Shown: positions 13,077 to 21,551 of the stretch, piece by piece
How positions within the stretch are numbered: the stretch's first letter is position 1
Layout of the letters: each line of letters opens with the position of its first letter
Source: Clostridiales bacterium
GTDB taxonomy: Bacteria > Bacillota > Clostridia > Monoglobales > Monoglobaceae
Direction: 5' to 3'
NCBI GenBank assembly: GCA_016303265.1
Contig: JAEDLZ010000012.1
Location: 1-23,185 of the forward strand
Length of the DNA: 23,185 bases
The notes under the pieces: generated by a model
What the model saw: the letters and a program-made list of their open reading frames with translations, nothing else
Database searches by the model: none
Told to the model about the DNA's origin: nothing
Translations under genes and position numbers: made by a program

Positions 13077-14870
13077 CTATTGTATCGGCTCAAAATCCGC
13101 CGCGCCGTGCTTGCAAAGGGGACAAATAAAATCATCCGGAAGAGTTTCTCCCTCATAAACATATCCGCAGACCTTGCAGACAAAACCCTTCTTCCCTTCA
13201 GTGTCCGGCTTTGGCTTGACATTGTTCTGATAGTAGGTATATGTCATTGTTTCCTTGTCGCTTATAACTCTTGCTTCCGTCACCTTGCAGATAAACATTC
13301 CGTGAGTATCCAAATCCACATACTGCTCAACCTCAAGGGACATAAAAGCATTGATAAATTTCGGCAAAAATACAAGCCCGTTGTCTGACCTTAAAAGTGT
13401 TTCGCTGTCGGCAAACTTATCAACATTTCTCCCGCTGGCAAAGCCGAATTTTTCAAATACCGCAAAGGGAGCGTCAACCGACAGGCAGTTAACATTCATT
13501 TTTCCTGTCTGCTCTATTATATGATGAGAATAGTTCCGCTTGTTTATGGTTACTGCAATACGGTTCGGAGAATCCGTCACCTGGCTTACCGTATTAACAA
13601 TAAGTCCGTTATCCTTCTTTCCGTCATTTGAGGTTACAACATAAAGCCCGTAGCCTATTTTAAAAAGTGCGGTGGTGTCTTTCTTATTTGCGGTCTTGTC
13701 CGACATTGCAAGATAATCCTTACAAAGCTCCTCACTCATGCGTTCAAGCTCTTCCTCATTTTCCGACTTAACCGCCGACTTAATCCTGACCGTGGTATCA
13801 AGGAAGGTTATGTTCTTGCTTTTTTCAAACATTCCCTTCATAATTTTCGCCGCAAGAGGCGCCCACGAGCCGTTTTCTATAAAGCCTATTGTGCGGTTTT
13901 GATAATTTCTTTCAACCAGGTCATCTATAAAATGCTTCATAAACGGGAAAATTTCCGCATTGTATGTGGTTGTTGCAAGAACCAGCTTCCCATATCTGAA
14001 GGCGTCCTCAACAGCCTCCGCCATGTCCTCTCTGGCAAGGTCGCAGACAACAACCTTTGGGCAGCCCTTCAAGCGCAGCTTTTCGGCAAGCAGCTCCACC
14101 GCCTTTTTCGTGTTGCCGTAAACCGAGGTATAGGCAATCATAATTCCCTCCGACTCAACGCCGTAGGAAGACCATGTGTTATAAAGACCTATATAATAAT
14201 CAAGATTCTCACTGAGCACAGGCCCGTGCAAAGGGCATATAATCTTAATATCCAAAGCCGCCGCCTTCTTCAGGAGTGCCTGAACCTGCGCGCCGTACTT
14301 GCCGACTATTCCGAAATAATATCTTCTCGCCTCGCAAGCCCAGTCCTCATCTATGTCAAGTGCGCCGAATTTCCCGAAACCGTCTGCCGAGAAAAGCACC
14401 TTGTCATAGGAATCGAAGGTCACCATAACCTCCGGCCAGTGAACCATGGGCGCAAATACAAAGGTCAGCTCATGCTTACCCAGGCTGAGCGTCCGGCCGT
14501 TTTCAACCACAAGTCTTTTGCTCCCCACATCCGCGCCGTAAAAGCCCTCCATCATGGCAAAGGTTTTTTCGTTGGCAACAAGAACTGCGTCGGGATATGC
14601 CGCCAGAAAAGCAACTATATTTGCCGAATGGTCAGGCTCCATATGCTGAATTATGAGGTAATCGGGCTTTTTCCCGTCCAATGCGCTTTGAAGATTGTCC
14701 AGCCATTCGTGAGTGAAATTGGCGTCAACCGTATCCATAACGGCAATTTTCTCGTCCAGTATTACATATGAGTTATACGCCATGCCGTTTGGAACTGTAT
14801 ATTGACCCTCAAAAAGGTCTATTTTATGGTCATTTACACCGATGTATTTTATTGACTCCGTGATTTTCAT
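13077..14870 (-). CDS. Flavodiiron protein fused to flavin reductase and rubredoxin
   Basis: Reduces O2 to water or NO to N2O in anaerobes. It has 597 residues in four parts: metallo-beta-lactamase-like diiron domain (1-240), flavodoxin domain with FMN site IAYTSVYGNT (about 244-385), flavin reductase-like FMN domain (about 398-550) and C-terminal rubredoxin (562-597; C565, C568, C583, C586). All diiron ligands are visible: H76, E78, D80 and H81 in HMEPDH, then H144, D163 and H215. A stand-alone FDP is about 400 residues, so the fusion would carry its own electron-relay domains. AAGGA precedes the ATG and a strong promoter lies upstream. It is monocistronic. The O2 versus NO preference cannot be read from the sequence. 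Confidence 0.94.
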   Translation of the reverse strand: MKITESIKYIGVNDHKIDLFEGQYTVPNGMAYNSYVILDEKIAVMDTVDANFTHEWLDNLQSALDGKKPDYLIIQHMEPDHSANIVAFLAAYPDAVLVANEKTFAMMEGFYGADVGSKRLVVENGRTLSLGKHELTFVFAPMVHWPEVMVTFDSYDKVLFSADGFGKFGALDIDEDWACEARRYYFGIVGKYGAQVQALLKKAAALDIKIICPLHGPVLSENLDYYIGLYNTWSSYGVESEGIMIAYTSVYGNTKKAVELLAEKLRLKGCPKVVVCDLAREDMAEAVEDAFRYGKLVLATTTYNAEIFPFMKHFIDDLVERNYQNRTIGFIENGSWAPLAAKIMKGMFEKSKNITFLDTTVRIKSAVKSENEEELERMSEELCKDYLAMSDKTANKKDTTALFKIGYGLYVVTSNDGKKDNGLIVNTVSQVTDSPNRIAVTINKRNYSHHIIEQTGKMNVNCLSVDAPFAVFEKFGFASGRNVDKFADSETLLRSDNGLVFLPKFINAFMSLEVEQYVDLDTHGMFICKVTEARVISDKETMTYTYYQNNVKPKPDTEGKKGFVCKVCGYVYEGETLPDDFICPLCKHGAADFEPIQ

Positions 14871-14912
14871 AAAATTTCCTTCTTCCTGTAGTTAATTTCA
14901 ACCTATTTTTTA

Positions 14913-14941
14913 ATTATATCATATCCGGCGCTGTTTGTAAA
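14913..14941 (-). promoter_or_regulatory. Promoter of the flavodiiron gene
   Basis: On the minus strand TTTACA (14936-14941), a 17-base spacer and a perfect TATAAT (14913-14918), about 40 bases before the ATG. Confidence 0.7.
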
Positions 14942-15004
14942 TCGTTTTTCCGTTTTTATCCGTATTTTATAAAAAAATTCACAAAATATTCTTATCGCTC
15001 ATAA

Positions 15005-15114
15005 TCGGACAGCTTTTTTATCAAAAAGCTGTCCGAAGAATTTGCACTTTTATCTGTTAAAACGGATTTTTCCCGTTGAGCCAAGCTCAATTCTCACTAT
15101 AAGTTTAACTTATA
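15005..15114. promoter_or_regulatory. Hairpin and palindrome in the divergent gap
   Basis: The 379-base gap between the divergent flavodiiron and acyltransferase genes holds two strong symmetries besides the promoters. A perfect 14-base stem lies at 15005-15018 and 15023-15036 (core CGGACAGC, 4-base loop) with no T tract on either side. A perfect 8-1-8 palindrome, TATAAGTT-T-AACTTATA, lies at 15098-15114. No ORF is seen. The palindrome is a plausible operator for a dimeric regulator; the stem is unexplained. Confidence 0.5.
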
Positions 15115-15196
15115 CAATCATTACGCCCTATCATTGGTTATTCTACCACACTTTTTTTATTTTGTCTACCATTATACCGGGATAAATTTTTATGTG

Positions 15197-15225
15197 TTGC
15201 AATTATTTTCTATTTATGCTAAAAT
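15197..15225 (+). promoter_or_regulatory. Promoter of the acyltransferase-AMP ligase cluster
   Basis: TTGCAA (15197-15202), a 17-base spacer and TAAAAT (15220-15225), about 25-30 bases before the first start codon. No other clear promoter is seen before the four overlapping or closely spaced genes. Confidence 0.65.
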
Positions 15226-15255
15226 ATAAGAAATTGTGGGAAAAGGAAGATGAAA

Positions 15256-16125
15256 ATGGGAAAGAAAAAATTCGGCGACAGAAAAGACGGTACTCTTATA
15301 CGGAATCCGGATTCCATGCATTTTATTATGCCGCTTATTTATCCGAACCGCTGCGACAATGAGGCATTTATATCGGAACGCATAGATCTTACCAATATAA
15401 ATGCATATCTTGAGAAAAAGAATGCGGACAATCCCGAATATAAATACAATATGTTCCAGATTATAGTTACGGCATTACTTAAAACAATAACGCTACGACC
15501 GAAGATGAACCGTTTTATTGCCAACAAAAATCTTTATCAGCGCAACGAAATTTCGGCAGCATTTGTGGTTAAAAAGCTGTTCACGGACGAGAGCGAGGAG
15601 GCTCTTGCCATTATCCGCTCAAAGGAGAGCGACAATATCGACTCCATTCATAATGAAATTTACCGCCGGGTATCCTATGTCCGGAAGGACGGGCAAAAGG
15701 ACAGCTCAACCGAAAGTATGGACTTTTTCAACAAACTTCCGAGATTTATTTCAAAGACCGCCGTTGCCCTCGTCAGGGTTTTAGACCGCCATGGCAGGGT
15801 TCCGCAGTCCTTTATTGAAACCGACCCCTATTACTCATCGGTTGTTCTCTCCAACTTAGGCTCAATAAAGCTCCGTTCGGGCTATCACCATCTTACCAAC
15901 TGGGGGACAACCTCCGTCTTTGTGATTGTGGGCGAGAAAAAAATCCGCCCGTTTTTCGATGAGGAGGGGAATATGACCATGCGCGACAGCGTTGACATAG
16001 GGCTTACGGTTGACGAGCGGATTGCCGACGGATACTATTACTCAAAAACAGTTCGGCTTCTTAAACGGCTCCTTGAAAATCCCGAACTTTTGGAAAAACC
16101 CTTAAAGGAAGAGGTGGATTACTGA
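15256..16125 (+). CDS. 2-oxoacid dehydrogenase E2/CAT-fold acyltransferase-like protein
   Basis: About 290 residues resembling only the catalytic domain of lipoyl acyltransferases (E2) and chloramphenicol acetyltransferase; no lipoyl or E1/E3-binding domain is present. Supporting segments, numbered from the upstream ATG at 15250, are VVLSNLGSI (198-206), TTSVFVIVGEKK and the final SVDIGLTVDERIADGYYYSK (247-266). In active E2 enzymes that last motif reads DHRxxDG with a catalytic His; here it is DERIADG (255-261), so the His is Glu while the Asp and Gly remain. I start at the second ATG because the AAGGA lies 8 bases upstream; the ATG at 15250 is only 2 bases from it. The stop overlaps the AMP-ligase start by one base (TGATG). 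It may act with that ligase in acyl transfer, or be a non-catalytic scaffold. Confidence 0.8.
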   Translation: MGKKKFGDRKDGTLIRNPDSMHFIMPLIYPNRCDNEAFISERIDLTNINAYLEKKNADNPEYKYNMFQIIVTALLKTITLRPKMNRFIANKNLYQRNEISAAFVVKKLFTDESEEALAIIRSKESDNIDSIHNEIYRRVSYVRKDGQKDSSTESMDFFNKLPRFISKTAVALVRVLDRHGRVPQSFIETDPYYSSVVLSNLGSIKLRSGYHHLTNWGTTSVFVIVGEKKIRPFFDEEGNMTMRDSVDIGLTVDERIADGYYYSKTVRLLKRLLENPELLEKPLKEEVDY

Positions 16126-17864
16126 TGAATACGACAGTTAAAACTCCCTGGGCAGAGCATATGGGCGATGTTCCGCTTCACCTGGAATATTTTGAAGGCT
16201 CCATGTTTGAGGCGGTTGAAGCCGTTGCCGAAAAATACCCAAGCCACATAGCTTTCGACTTTATGGGTAAATCCACTACCTACAAAAAGCTTGCGGAGGA
16301 GGTTAGAAAGTGTGCCAAAGCGCTTAAGACCATAGGCGTCCGTGAGGGCGACAGGGTCACAATTGCCATGCCCAACTGTCCGCAGGCGATTTATATGTTC
16401 TATGCAGTCAACCTTGTGGGCGGAATTGCAAATATGATTCATCCCCTGTCTGCGGAAAAGGAGATAGAATTTTATCTTAACGAATCCGAAAGCGTTACGG
16501 CAATTACTCTCGACCAGTTCTACGGGAAATTCGAGAGCATCCGCCACAATACGAAGGTTGTCAATATTATTATTGCCAGCGTTAAGGACGAGCTTTCCAA
16601 ACCCATAAAGGCGGGGTATATGCTCACCGAAGGCAGAAAAATTCAGAAAATTCCGTCCGACGCGCCGATTATTCGCTGGAAAGATTTTATGAATCTGGGA
16701 AAATGCTGCTTTTACAATTACAGCGTCAAGCGGAAATCCGACGCTCCTGCCGTTATTCTCTATTCGGGCGGCACCACGGGTACAACAAAGGGGATTGTTC
16801 TTACCAATAAGAACTTCAACGCCCTCGCGCAGCAGGTCGTTGCAGCAAATCCCATGTTTCGTCCGGGGGATAAAATGCTTGCCGCCATGCCGCTATTCCA
16901 CGGCTTCGGACTGGGCGTTTGCATTCATACAATGCTATCTCAGGGCGGACGCTGTATTTTGGTGCCGAGATTTACTCCGAAAAGCTATGCAAAGCTCATT
17001 ACAAAATACCGCTGCAACTTCATTGCCGGCGTTCCGACCCTTTACGAGGCGCTTCTTCGTATACCCTCCATGGACGGTGCCAATCTGAGCTGTCTTAAGG
17101 GCGTTTTCTCGGGCGGGGATTCACTTTCAATCGAGCTTAAGCGCAAGCTGGACAAATTTTTATATGACCATAAAAGCGTCATTCAGGTTCGCGAGGGCTA
17201 CGGCACGACGGAAACCGTTACCGCCTGCTGCCTTACGCCGCCGCATATGTTCAAAAAAGGCAGCATAGGTCTGCCGTTTCCCGACACATACATAAAAATT
17301 GTCAAACCCGGCACAGATGAGGAACTTCCCTATGGTGATGAGGGCGAAATTCTTCTCGCCGGTCCGACAGTTATGAAGGAATATATGAATCATCCCGAAG
17401 AAACTGCAAAAACGCTCCGAACCCATGCTGACGGACTTACATGGGTATATACCGGCGATTTGGGCATAATGGACAGTGAGGGCTTTATATATTTCCGGGG
17501 CAGAGCAAAAAGAATGATAATTTCATCGGGGTATAATATCTATCCAAGTCAGGTTGAAAATATTCTCGATGCGCACAAATTTGTACAGATGAGTTGTGTT
17601 ATAGGCGTTCCCGACGCCTATAAAATACAGAAAGTCAAAGCTTTTGTCACCCTTGTGCCAAATGTTCCCGCCAATGAGGAAACAAAGTGTGATATTCTGG
17701 CCTACTGCAAAAAGCACATTGCAAAATACGCAATGCCCTACGATATAGAGTTCAAAACCGATATGCCGAAAACCCTTGTGGGCAAAGTCGCATACCGTAT
17801 TCTTGAAGAGGAAGAAATCAAGAAAATAAATGAGCAGAAGGAGCACGAACCCGTAAATGTTTGA
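16125..17864 (+). CDS. AMP-dependent acyl-CoA synthetase/ligase
   Basis: ANL-superfamily enzyme of 579 residues that would activate a carboxylic acid as acyl-AMP and pass it to CoA or another thiol. Motifs are the P-loop YSGGTTGTTKG (213-223), YGTTE (359-363), YTGDLG (442-447), the hinge around R460, and the C-terminal catalytic lysine K554 in KTLVGKVAY. The overall layout is that of long-chain fatty acyl-CoA ligases; chain length cannot be read. It has no membrane segment and no fused carrier domain. It is translationally coupled to the E2-like gene upstream (TGATG) and overlaps the PHP gene by 8 bases. The partner acyltransferase suggests a route from acid to acyl-CoA to acceptor; the acceptor is unknown. 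Confidence 0.9.
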   Translation: MNTTVKTPWAEHMGDVPLHLEYFEGSMFEAVEAVAEKYPSHIAFDFMGKSTTYKKLAEEVRKCAKALKTIGVREGDRVTIAMPNCPQAIYMFYAVNLVGGIANMIHPLSAEKEIEFYLNESESVTAITLDQFYGKFESIRHNTKVVNIIIASVKDELSKPIKAGYMLTEGRKIQKIPSDAPIIRWKDFMNLGKCCFYNYSVKRKSDAPAVILYSGGTTGTTKGIVLTNKNFNALAQQVVAANPMFRPGDKMLAAMPLFHGFGLGVCIHTMLSQGGRCILVPRFTPKSYAKLITKYRCNFIAGVPTLYEALLRIPSMDGANLSCLKGVFSGGDSLSIELKRKLDKFLYDHKSVIQVREGYGTTETVTACCLTPPHMFKKGSIGLPFPDTYIKIVKPGTDEELPYGDEGEILLAGPTVMKEYMNHPEETAKTLRTHADGLTWVYTGDLGIMDSEGFIYFRGRAKRMIISSGYNIYPSQVENILDAHKFVQMSCVIGVPDAYKIQKVKAFVTLVPNVPANEETKCDILAYCKKHIAKYAMPYDIEFKTDMPKTLVGKVAYRILEEEEIKKINEQKEHEPVNV

Positions 17865-18540
17865 AGAATATAAATACAAAACCGAGCTGCACGCACACAC
17901 CTCTCCTGCAAGTATGTGCAGTGATATTTTGCCGGAGGAAATGGTCAGAGTGTACTGTGAAGCCGGCTATAAAAGCATTGCGATAACAAATCACTTTATG
18001 TACGACGAGCAGAATTCAGAGGAAAAAATTACTGCCTATCTTAAAGATTTTTATAAGACGGCAAAGCTTGGAAAAAAAGCGGGGCTTAATGTTATCTTAG
18101 GTGCGGAAATCCGGTTTTCCGAAAATGTTAACGACTATCTTGTTTACGGAATCCGCGAGGAGGATTTGTACGAAATTAACTCGTATTTGAGCCTGGGCAT
18201 CGATACCTTTTATAAAAAATTTAAAAATGATAAAAATGTTATATTGCAGGCGCACCCTTTCCGTAACAATATGAGTCTTGCAAGTCCGCAAAGTCTTGAC
18301 GGAATCGAGGTTTTCAATATGCACCCGGGGCATAACTCACGGATTGCCTTTGCCGCAAGGTACGCAAGAGAGCGCAATATGCTTATTTCCGCCGGCTCGG
18401 ACTTTCACCACCCAAACCAGCACGCATTGTGCTCAATAATGACAAAAGAGCCGCTTGCAAATTCATATGAGCTGGCAGAAGTTTTAAAAAACCGCGCTTT
18501 TGTTATTGATGTATCAGGATATAAAATAATACCTGAATAG
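17857..18540 (+). CDS. PHP-domain metal-dependent phosphoesterase
   Basis: A 227-residue PHP protein. Metal-binding motifs are in the expected order: LHAHT (H12, H14), ITNH (H46), LGAE (E84), QAHPF (H133) and GSDFHH (D182, H184). Family members include histidinol phosphatase, PolC/PolX exonuclease domains and nucleoside or phosphate-ester hydrolases; the short length and lack of other domains fit a small phosphoesterase, substrate unknown. It begins inside the end of the AMP-ligase gene (8-base overlap) and is followed 14 bases later by a HAD phosphatase, so two phosphatases of different fold end this operon. Confidence 0.88.
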   Translation: MFEEYKYKTELHAHTSPASMCSDILPEEMVRVYCEAGYKSIAITNHFMYDEQNSEEKITAYLKDFYKTAKLGKKAGLNVILGAEIRFSENVNDYLVYGIREEDLYEINSYLSLGIDTFYKKFKNDKNVILQAHPFRNNMSLASPQSLDGIEVFNMHPGHNSRIAFAARYARERNMLISAGSDFHHPNQHALCSIMTKEPLANSYELAEVLKNRAFVIDVSGYKIIPE

Positions 18541-18554
18541 ATTGGAGATAAATT

Positions 18555-19307
18555 ATGGCTGATTTCAACGGATACCTTATCTGCACTGACCTTGACGGCA
18601 CTTTTACAAACAATAAGTCGCAGCTTATTGAGAAGAATCTTACCGCTGCCGACTATTATATGAAAAACGGCGGACTTTTCACCGTTTCAACGGGGCGTTC
18701 TGCACAATATCTTAACAAAACCTACAAAGGCAGACTTAAAATCAATACTCACCTCATCTGTCTTAACGGCACCATGATTTTCGATACAAAGACAAACGAA
18801 GTTGTCTATGAGCGGCACTTTGATAAGGAATGTCTTCAAGAAATAGAAAATCATCTCGGCGGACTGTCCGAAATGATTTTCTACCATACAAAAGAAGCTG
18901 CCTATAACCGATTTTCGGACATTCCCAAAAGCGCTCAGCTTCATAAGATAGTAATTTCAAGCAAAACTCCAAAGGACAGCAGTCGGCTCCGGGCGGTTCT
19001 TTCGGAGGAATACGGTAAAATATGCAGCTTTGTCAACAGCTGGAGTATGGGTTTGGAGCTTCTCCCCAAAGGGTCGGGAAAGGGCGAATGCGTCCGTTTT
19101 CTTCGCAAAATTCTCGGCAGCAGGGTCAAAACCGTTATAGCCGCAGGGGATTATGAAAATGACATTACAATGATAAAGGAAGCGGACATCGGCTACGCAG
19201 TCGGTAATGCCATTGACATAGTAAAAGCCGCCTCCCACCGCACAACCGTTTCAAACGAGGAAGGCGCCATTGCAGAAATTATAGAAGACATCAAATCAGA
19301 GCTATAA
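18555..19307 (+). CDS. Cof-type HAD-IIB family phosphatase
   Basis: A 250-residue HAD hydrolase with a C2 cap. Motif I is DLDGTFT (D12 nucleophile, D14 acid/base), motif II is TVSTGR, and motif IV is AAGDYENDITMI near the C-terminus; GKGECVRFL before it supplies the motif III region. Cof-type enzymes dephosphorylate sugar phosphates, flavin or pyridoxal phosphates and are promiscuous, so the substrate is open. GGAG lies 8 bases before the ATG. It is the last gene of the acyltransferase-ligase-PHP cluster and is followed by a strong terminator. Confidence 0.9.
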   Translation: MADFNGYLICTDLDGTFTNNKSQLIEKNLTAADYYMKNGGLFTVSTGRSAQYLNKTYKGRLKINTHLICLNGTMIFDTKTNEVVYERHFDKECLQEIENHLGGLSEMIFYHTKEAAYNRFSDIPKSAQLHKIVISSKTPKDSSRLRAVLSEEYGKICSFVNSWSMGLELLPKGSGKGECVRFLRKILGSRVKTVIAAGDYENDITMIKEADIGYAVGNAIDIVKAASHRTTVSNEEGAIAEIIEDIKSEL

Positions 19308-19392
19308 TGCCGCAAATTTTAAGAAATTTTAACTGTTGGTTATCTGACAATTTTTTAGGCTTTAGCAAAACGCACTGTTTTTCTGAATCCGC

Positions 19393-19440
19393 AAAAGGGA
19401 GTGCGGCGAAATAAATCATTTCGTCACACTCCCTTTTTTA
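19393..19440. terminator. Bidirectional terminator between convergent operons
   Basis: GGGAGTG-C-GGCGAAAT pairs with ATTTCG-T-CACACTCCC, followed by TTTTTTA on the plus strand and, through the opposing A run, CCCTTTTGC on the minus strand. It lies between the HAD gene (plus) and folC (minus). Confidence 0.88.
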
Positions 19441-19458
19441 TGCAGTGCCTTAAACCGT

Positions 19459-20703
19459 TTATTTTTTCAAATATTCCGTTTCCTCGGCAAAATCCTTATA
19501 GAGATAAAGCGAACCGCAGATAACGGTTATTTCATCGGTTTTTTCAAGGGCGGTCTTTATGCTTTCATAGCTCCTTGCTTCAAAGCCTTTTGCCCTCGCC
19601 GCCGCCGCAAACGCCTCAGCATCTAAAGCGCGGGGATTATTTTTCACCGTAACGGTACGGATTTTTCCGTATCCGTTCTCTTTTAAAACATCAAGCATTT
19701 CTCCGTATTTTTTATCTGCCATAACCCCTGAAACAAAGGTTATATTTTTCTCTCCAAAGTAGCGTTTTAAAGATTTTGCCAGCGCCGCAATACCGTTTTT
19801 GTTATGCGCCCCGTCAAAAATTATCAGCGGATTTTCACTAACAATTTCAAACCTTCCCATATTTTTTGCCCGGGCAATCCCCCTTCGGATAACCGCATCG
19901 GAAATCCCGAAAATTTTTGCACACTCAATGGCAAGAGAGGCATTCTCAACCTGATTGACTCCGCCAAGCCCGCAAACGATATTATTTATATCGCCATAGG
20001 AGAATTTCTCATATATTTTGTCAAAGCCCTCGTTTTTCGCTTCCCCGGCAACAATAAGCGGACATCCGCATTCTTTGCACCTATTCTCTATAACCTTCAT
20101 AATTTCGGCACTTTGTCTGAGAGTTACCGTCTTTGACCCGGATTTTATAATTCCGGACTTCGCCGCCGCAATTTCCGAAAGCGTATCGCCAAGATACTCG
20201 GTATGGTCCATAGCAATCCTTGTTATAACGGCAATTTTCGGAGCAGGAATCACATTTGTTGCATCTCTTACTCCGCCCAGCCCCGTTTCAAGCACTACTA
20301 TATCGCACTTCTTTTCATAAAAATAACAAAATGCCGCCGCCGTCCAGATTTCAAAAGGGGTGGGACCTTCGCCGAATTTTTTGCATACCTCGTCTGCGGC
20401 AGACTTAACATAATTTATAATCCGCTCCATATCATCTGAGGATATATTCTCTCCGTCAATATTGATTCTCTCGCAGACATCTATCATGTTCGGCGAGGTA
20501 TACCGTCCGCATTTCATACCCGACAGGGACAGAATATTTTGCAAAAACACACAAACCGAGCCTTTGCCGTTCGTCCCGGCTACATGGACAAAGCTGAGGT
20601 TTTTCTGCGGATTCCCCAATATTTCAAGAAGTGCCGTTATACTCTCCAAACGAAGCCTTGCAATTGCCTGAAAGCTGTTGGCATATTTTATAAAATCACT
20701 CAC
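19459..20703 (-). CDS. folC: Folylpolyglutamate synthase / dihydrofolate synthase
   Basis: ATP-dependent Mur-ligase-family enzyme adding glutamate to (dihydro)folate or its precursor, which retains folates in the cell. It has 414 residues, near the family's usual 420-430. The P-loop HVAGTNGKGSV is at 40-50, followed by RYTSPNMIDVCERI, the TGLGGVRDATNV motif, MDHTEYLGDT with KSGIIK, and FDGAHNKNG in the C-terminal domain. The start is a GTG; the nearest Shine-Dalgarno (GGAAAGG) is about 12 bases away, which is long, so the exact start is uncertain. It lies 286 bases downstream of folT on the same strand, consistent with uptake followed by polyglutamylation. Confidence 0.94.
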   Translation of the reverse strand: MSDFIKYANSFQAIARLRLESITALLEILGNPQKNLSFVHVAGTNGKGSVCVFLQNILSLSGMKCGRYTSPNMIDVCERINIDGENISSDDMERIINYVKSAADEVCKKFGEGPTPFEIWTAAAFCYFYEKKCDIVVLETGLGGVRDATNVIPAPKIAVITRIAMDHTEYLGDTLSEIAAAKSGIIKSGSKTVTLRQSAEIMKVIENRCKECGCPLIVAGEAKNEGFDKIYEKFSYGDINNIVCGLGGVNQVENASLAIECAKIFGISDAVIRRGIARAKNMGRFEIVSENPLIIFDGAHNKNGIAALAKSLKRYFGEKNITFVSGVMADKKYGEMLDVLKENGYGKIRTVTVKNNPRALDAEAFAAAARAKGFEARSYESIKTALEKTDEITVICGSLYLYKDFAEETEYLKK

Positions 20704-20989
20704 TGATTTTCATAACCTTTCCGCCCGCTGACAGCAAATATATTTCCAACGCTCCTAACTGCGGGCGCGATAAGAGCATTATTCAACTTTTGTGCATATA
20801 CTGCTCTTAAAAATTTTAAATTTTTAAGAGCCGCGTCACGGCATAAATGGTACCTTCCCGAAAAAGCCAAGCCGCGCCGCAGGGCACGGCAAATTACTTT
20901 GAAGGAGGGGCGCGTTCTGCCCCTTTACATCATTTCGCCCTTTAATCACAGCTTATCCTGACGCACCTTTGTGATGTTTTCGATACCGC
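20704..20989 (-). promoter_or_regulatory. Structured intergenic region between folT and folC
   Basis: No gene seen in this gap. A perfect 14-1-14 palindrome lies at 20803-20831 (GCTCTTAAAAATTT with its complement). The sequence TAAGAGCA at 20771-20778 is complementary to TGCTCTTA at 20802-20809, so two hairpins compete for the same central strand. A third stem, GGGGC/GCCCC, is at about 20905-20925. The segment around 20870-20892 loosely resembles the end of the 115-bp repeat. Attenuation or processing is possible but unproven. Confidence 0.45.
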
Positions 20990-21541
20990 TTATCTTTTCT
21001 CATTTCTTCCGAGCCTTATAAGGAGCTCTAAATAGCTTGAACTTATAAGCATAAATGCAAACTGCAATCCCGCCTTTATAATCCCTGCCCAAATTCGGAA
21101 AACAAACGCCGTCTTAAAGGACGGAAAATAGCCTGCCTGAACCAGCACAGCCGTACTCAAAAGCATATCAATCAAAAACATAGCGGCCGCAGCGCCGAGT
21201 GATCTTAAAACATATGATGTTCCCCGTGTTTTCTGATTATAAAAGAACACTCCGAAAATAAAGCCCGACAAAAATTCAAGACAGGTAAGCTGCGGCAGGA
21301 ACGGCCCTACCGGCATAAGAAATGCGTTGAGCACATCGCCCACTGCTCCGCACAGTCCGCCTATCCACGGTCCGAAAAGCACTGCCGAAATGAAAACGGA
21401 TATAAACTTAATGGGAATTTTAATCGTATTGCCAATACGGAAAGTGCAATATATGGCAAGAATTGCGGTTATTGCCATAAGCATTGCCGCGGCACATAAG
21501 TTGCGCAGCGAAAGGTGTGGGAATTTAAAAATTTTTTTCAC
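20990..21541 (-). CDS. folT: ECF transporter S component, folate-type (FolT)
   Basis: Substrate-binding membrane subunit of an energy-coupling factor transporter; 183 residues with five to six hydrophobic segments, normal for S components. It has the N-terminal helix with RNLCAAAMLMAITAIL, the PIKFISVFISAVLFGPWIGGLCGAVGDVL loop region typical of FolT-family proteins, and a basic C-terminus. Folate specificity rests mainly on the THF riboswitch in its leader and folC downstream. The start codon is GTG with AAAGGA 9 bases upstream, and that AAAGG is inside the riboswitch expression platform. The shared ECF-A, A' and T subunits must be encoded elsewhere. Confidence 0.9.
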   Translation of the reverse strand: MKKIFKFPHLSLRNLCAAAMLMAITAILAIYCTFRIGNTIKIPIKFISVFISAVLFGPWIGGLCGAVGDVLNAFLMPVGPFLPQLTCLEFLSGFIFGVFFYNQKTRGTSYVLRSLGAAAAMFLIDMLLSTAVLVQAGYFPSFKTAFVFRIWAGIIKAGLQFAFMLISSSYLELLIRLGRNEKR

Positions 21542-21551
21542 AATAAAAAAT

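Noticed and set aside
13899..14771. Long 290-codon frame opposite the flavodiiron gene
   Set aside because: It is fully antisense to a gene with intact motifs; the protein has no recognisable features.
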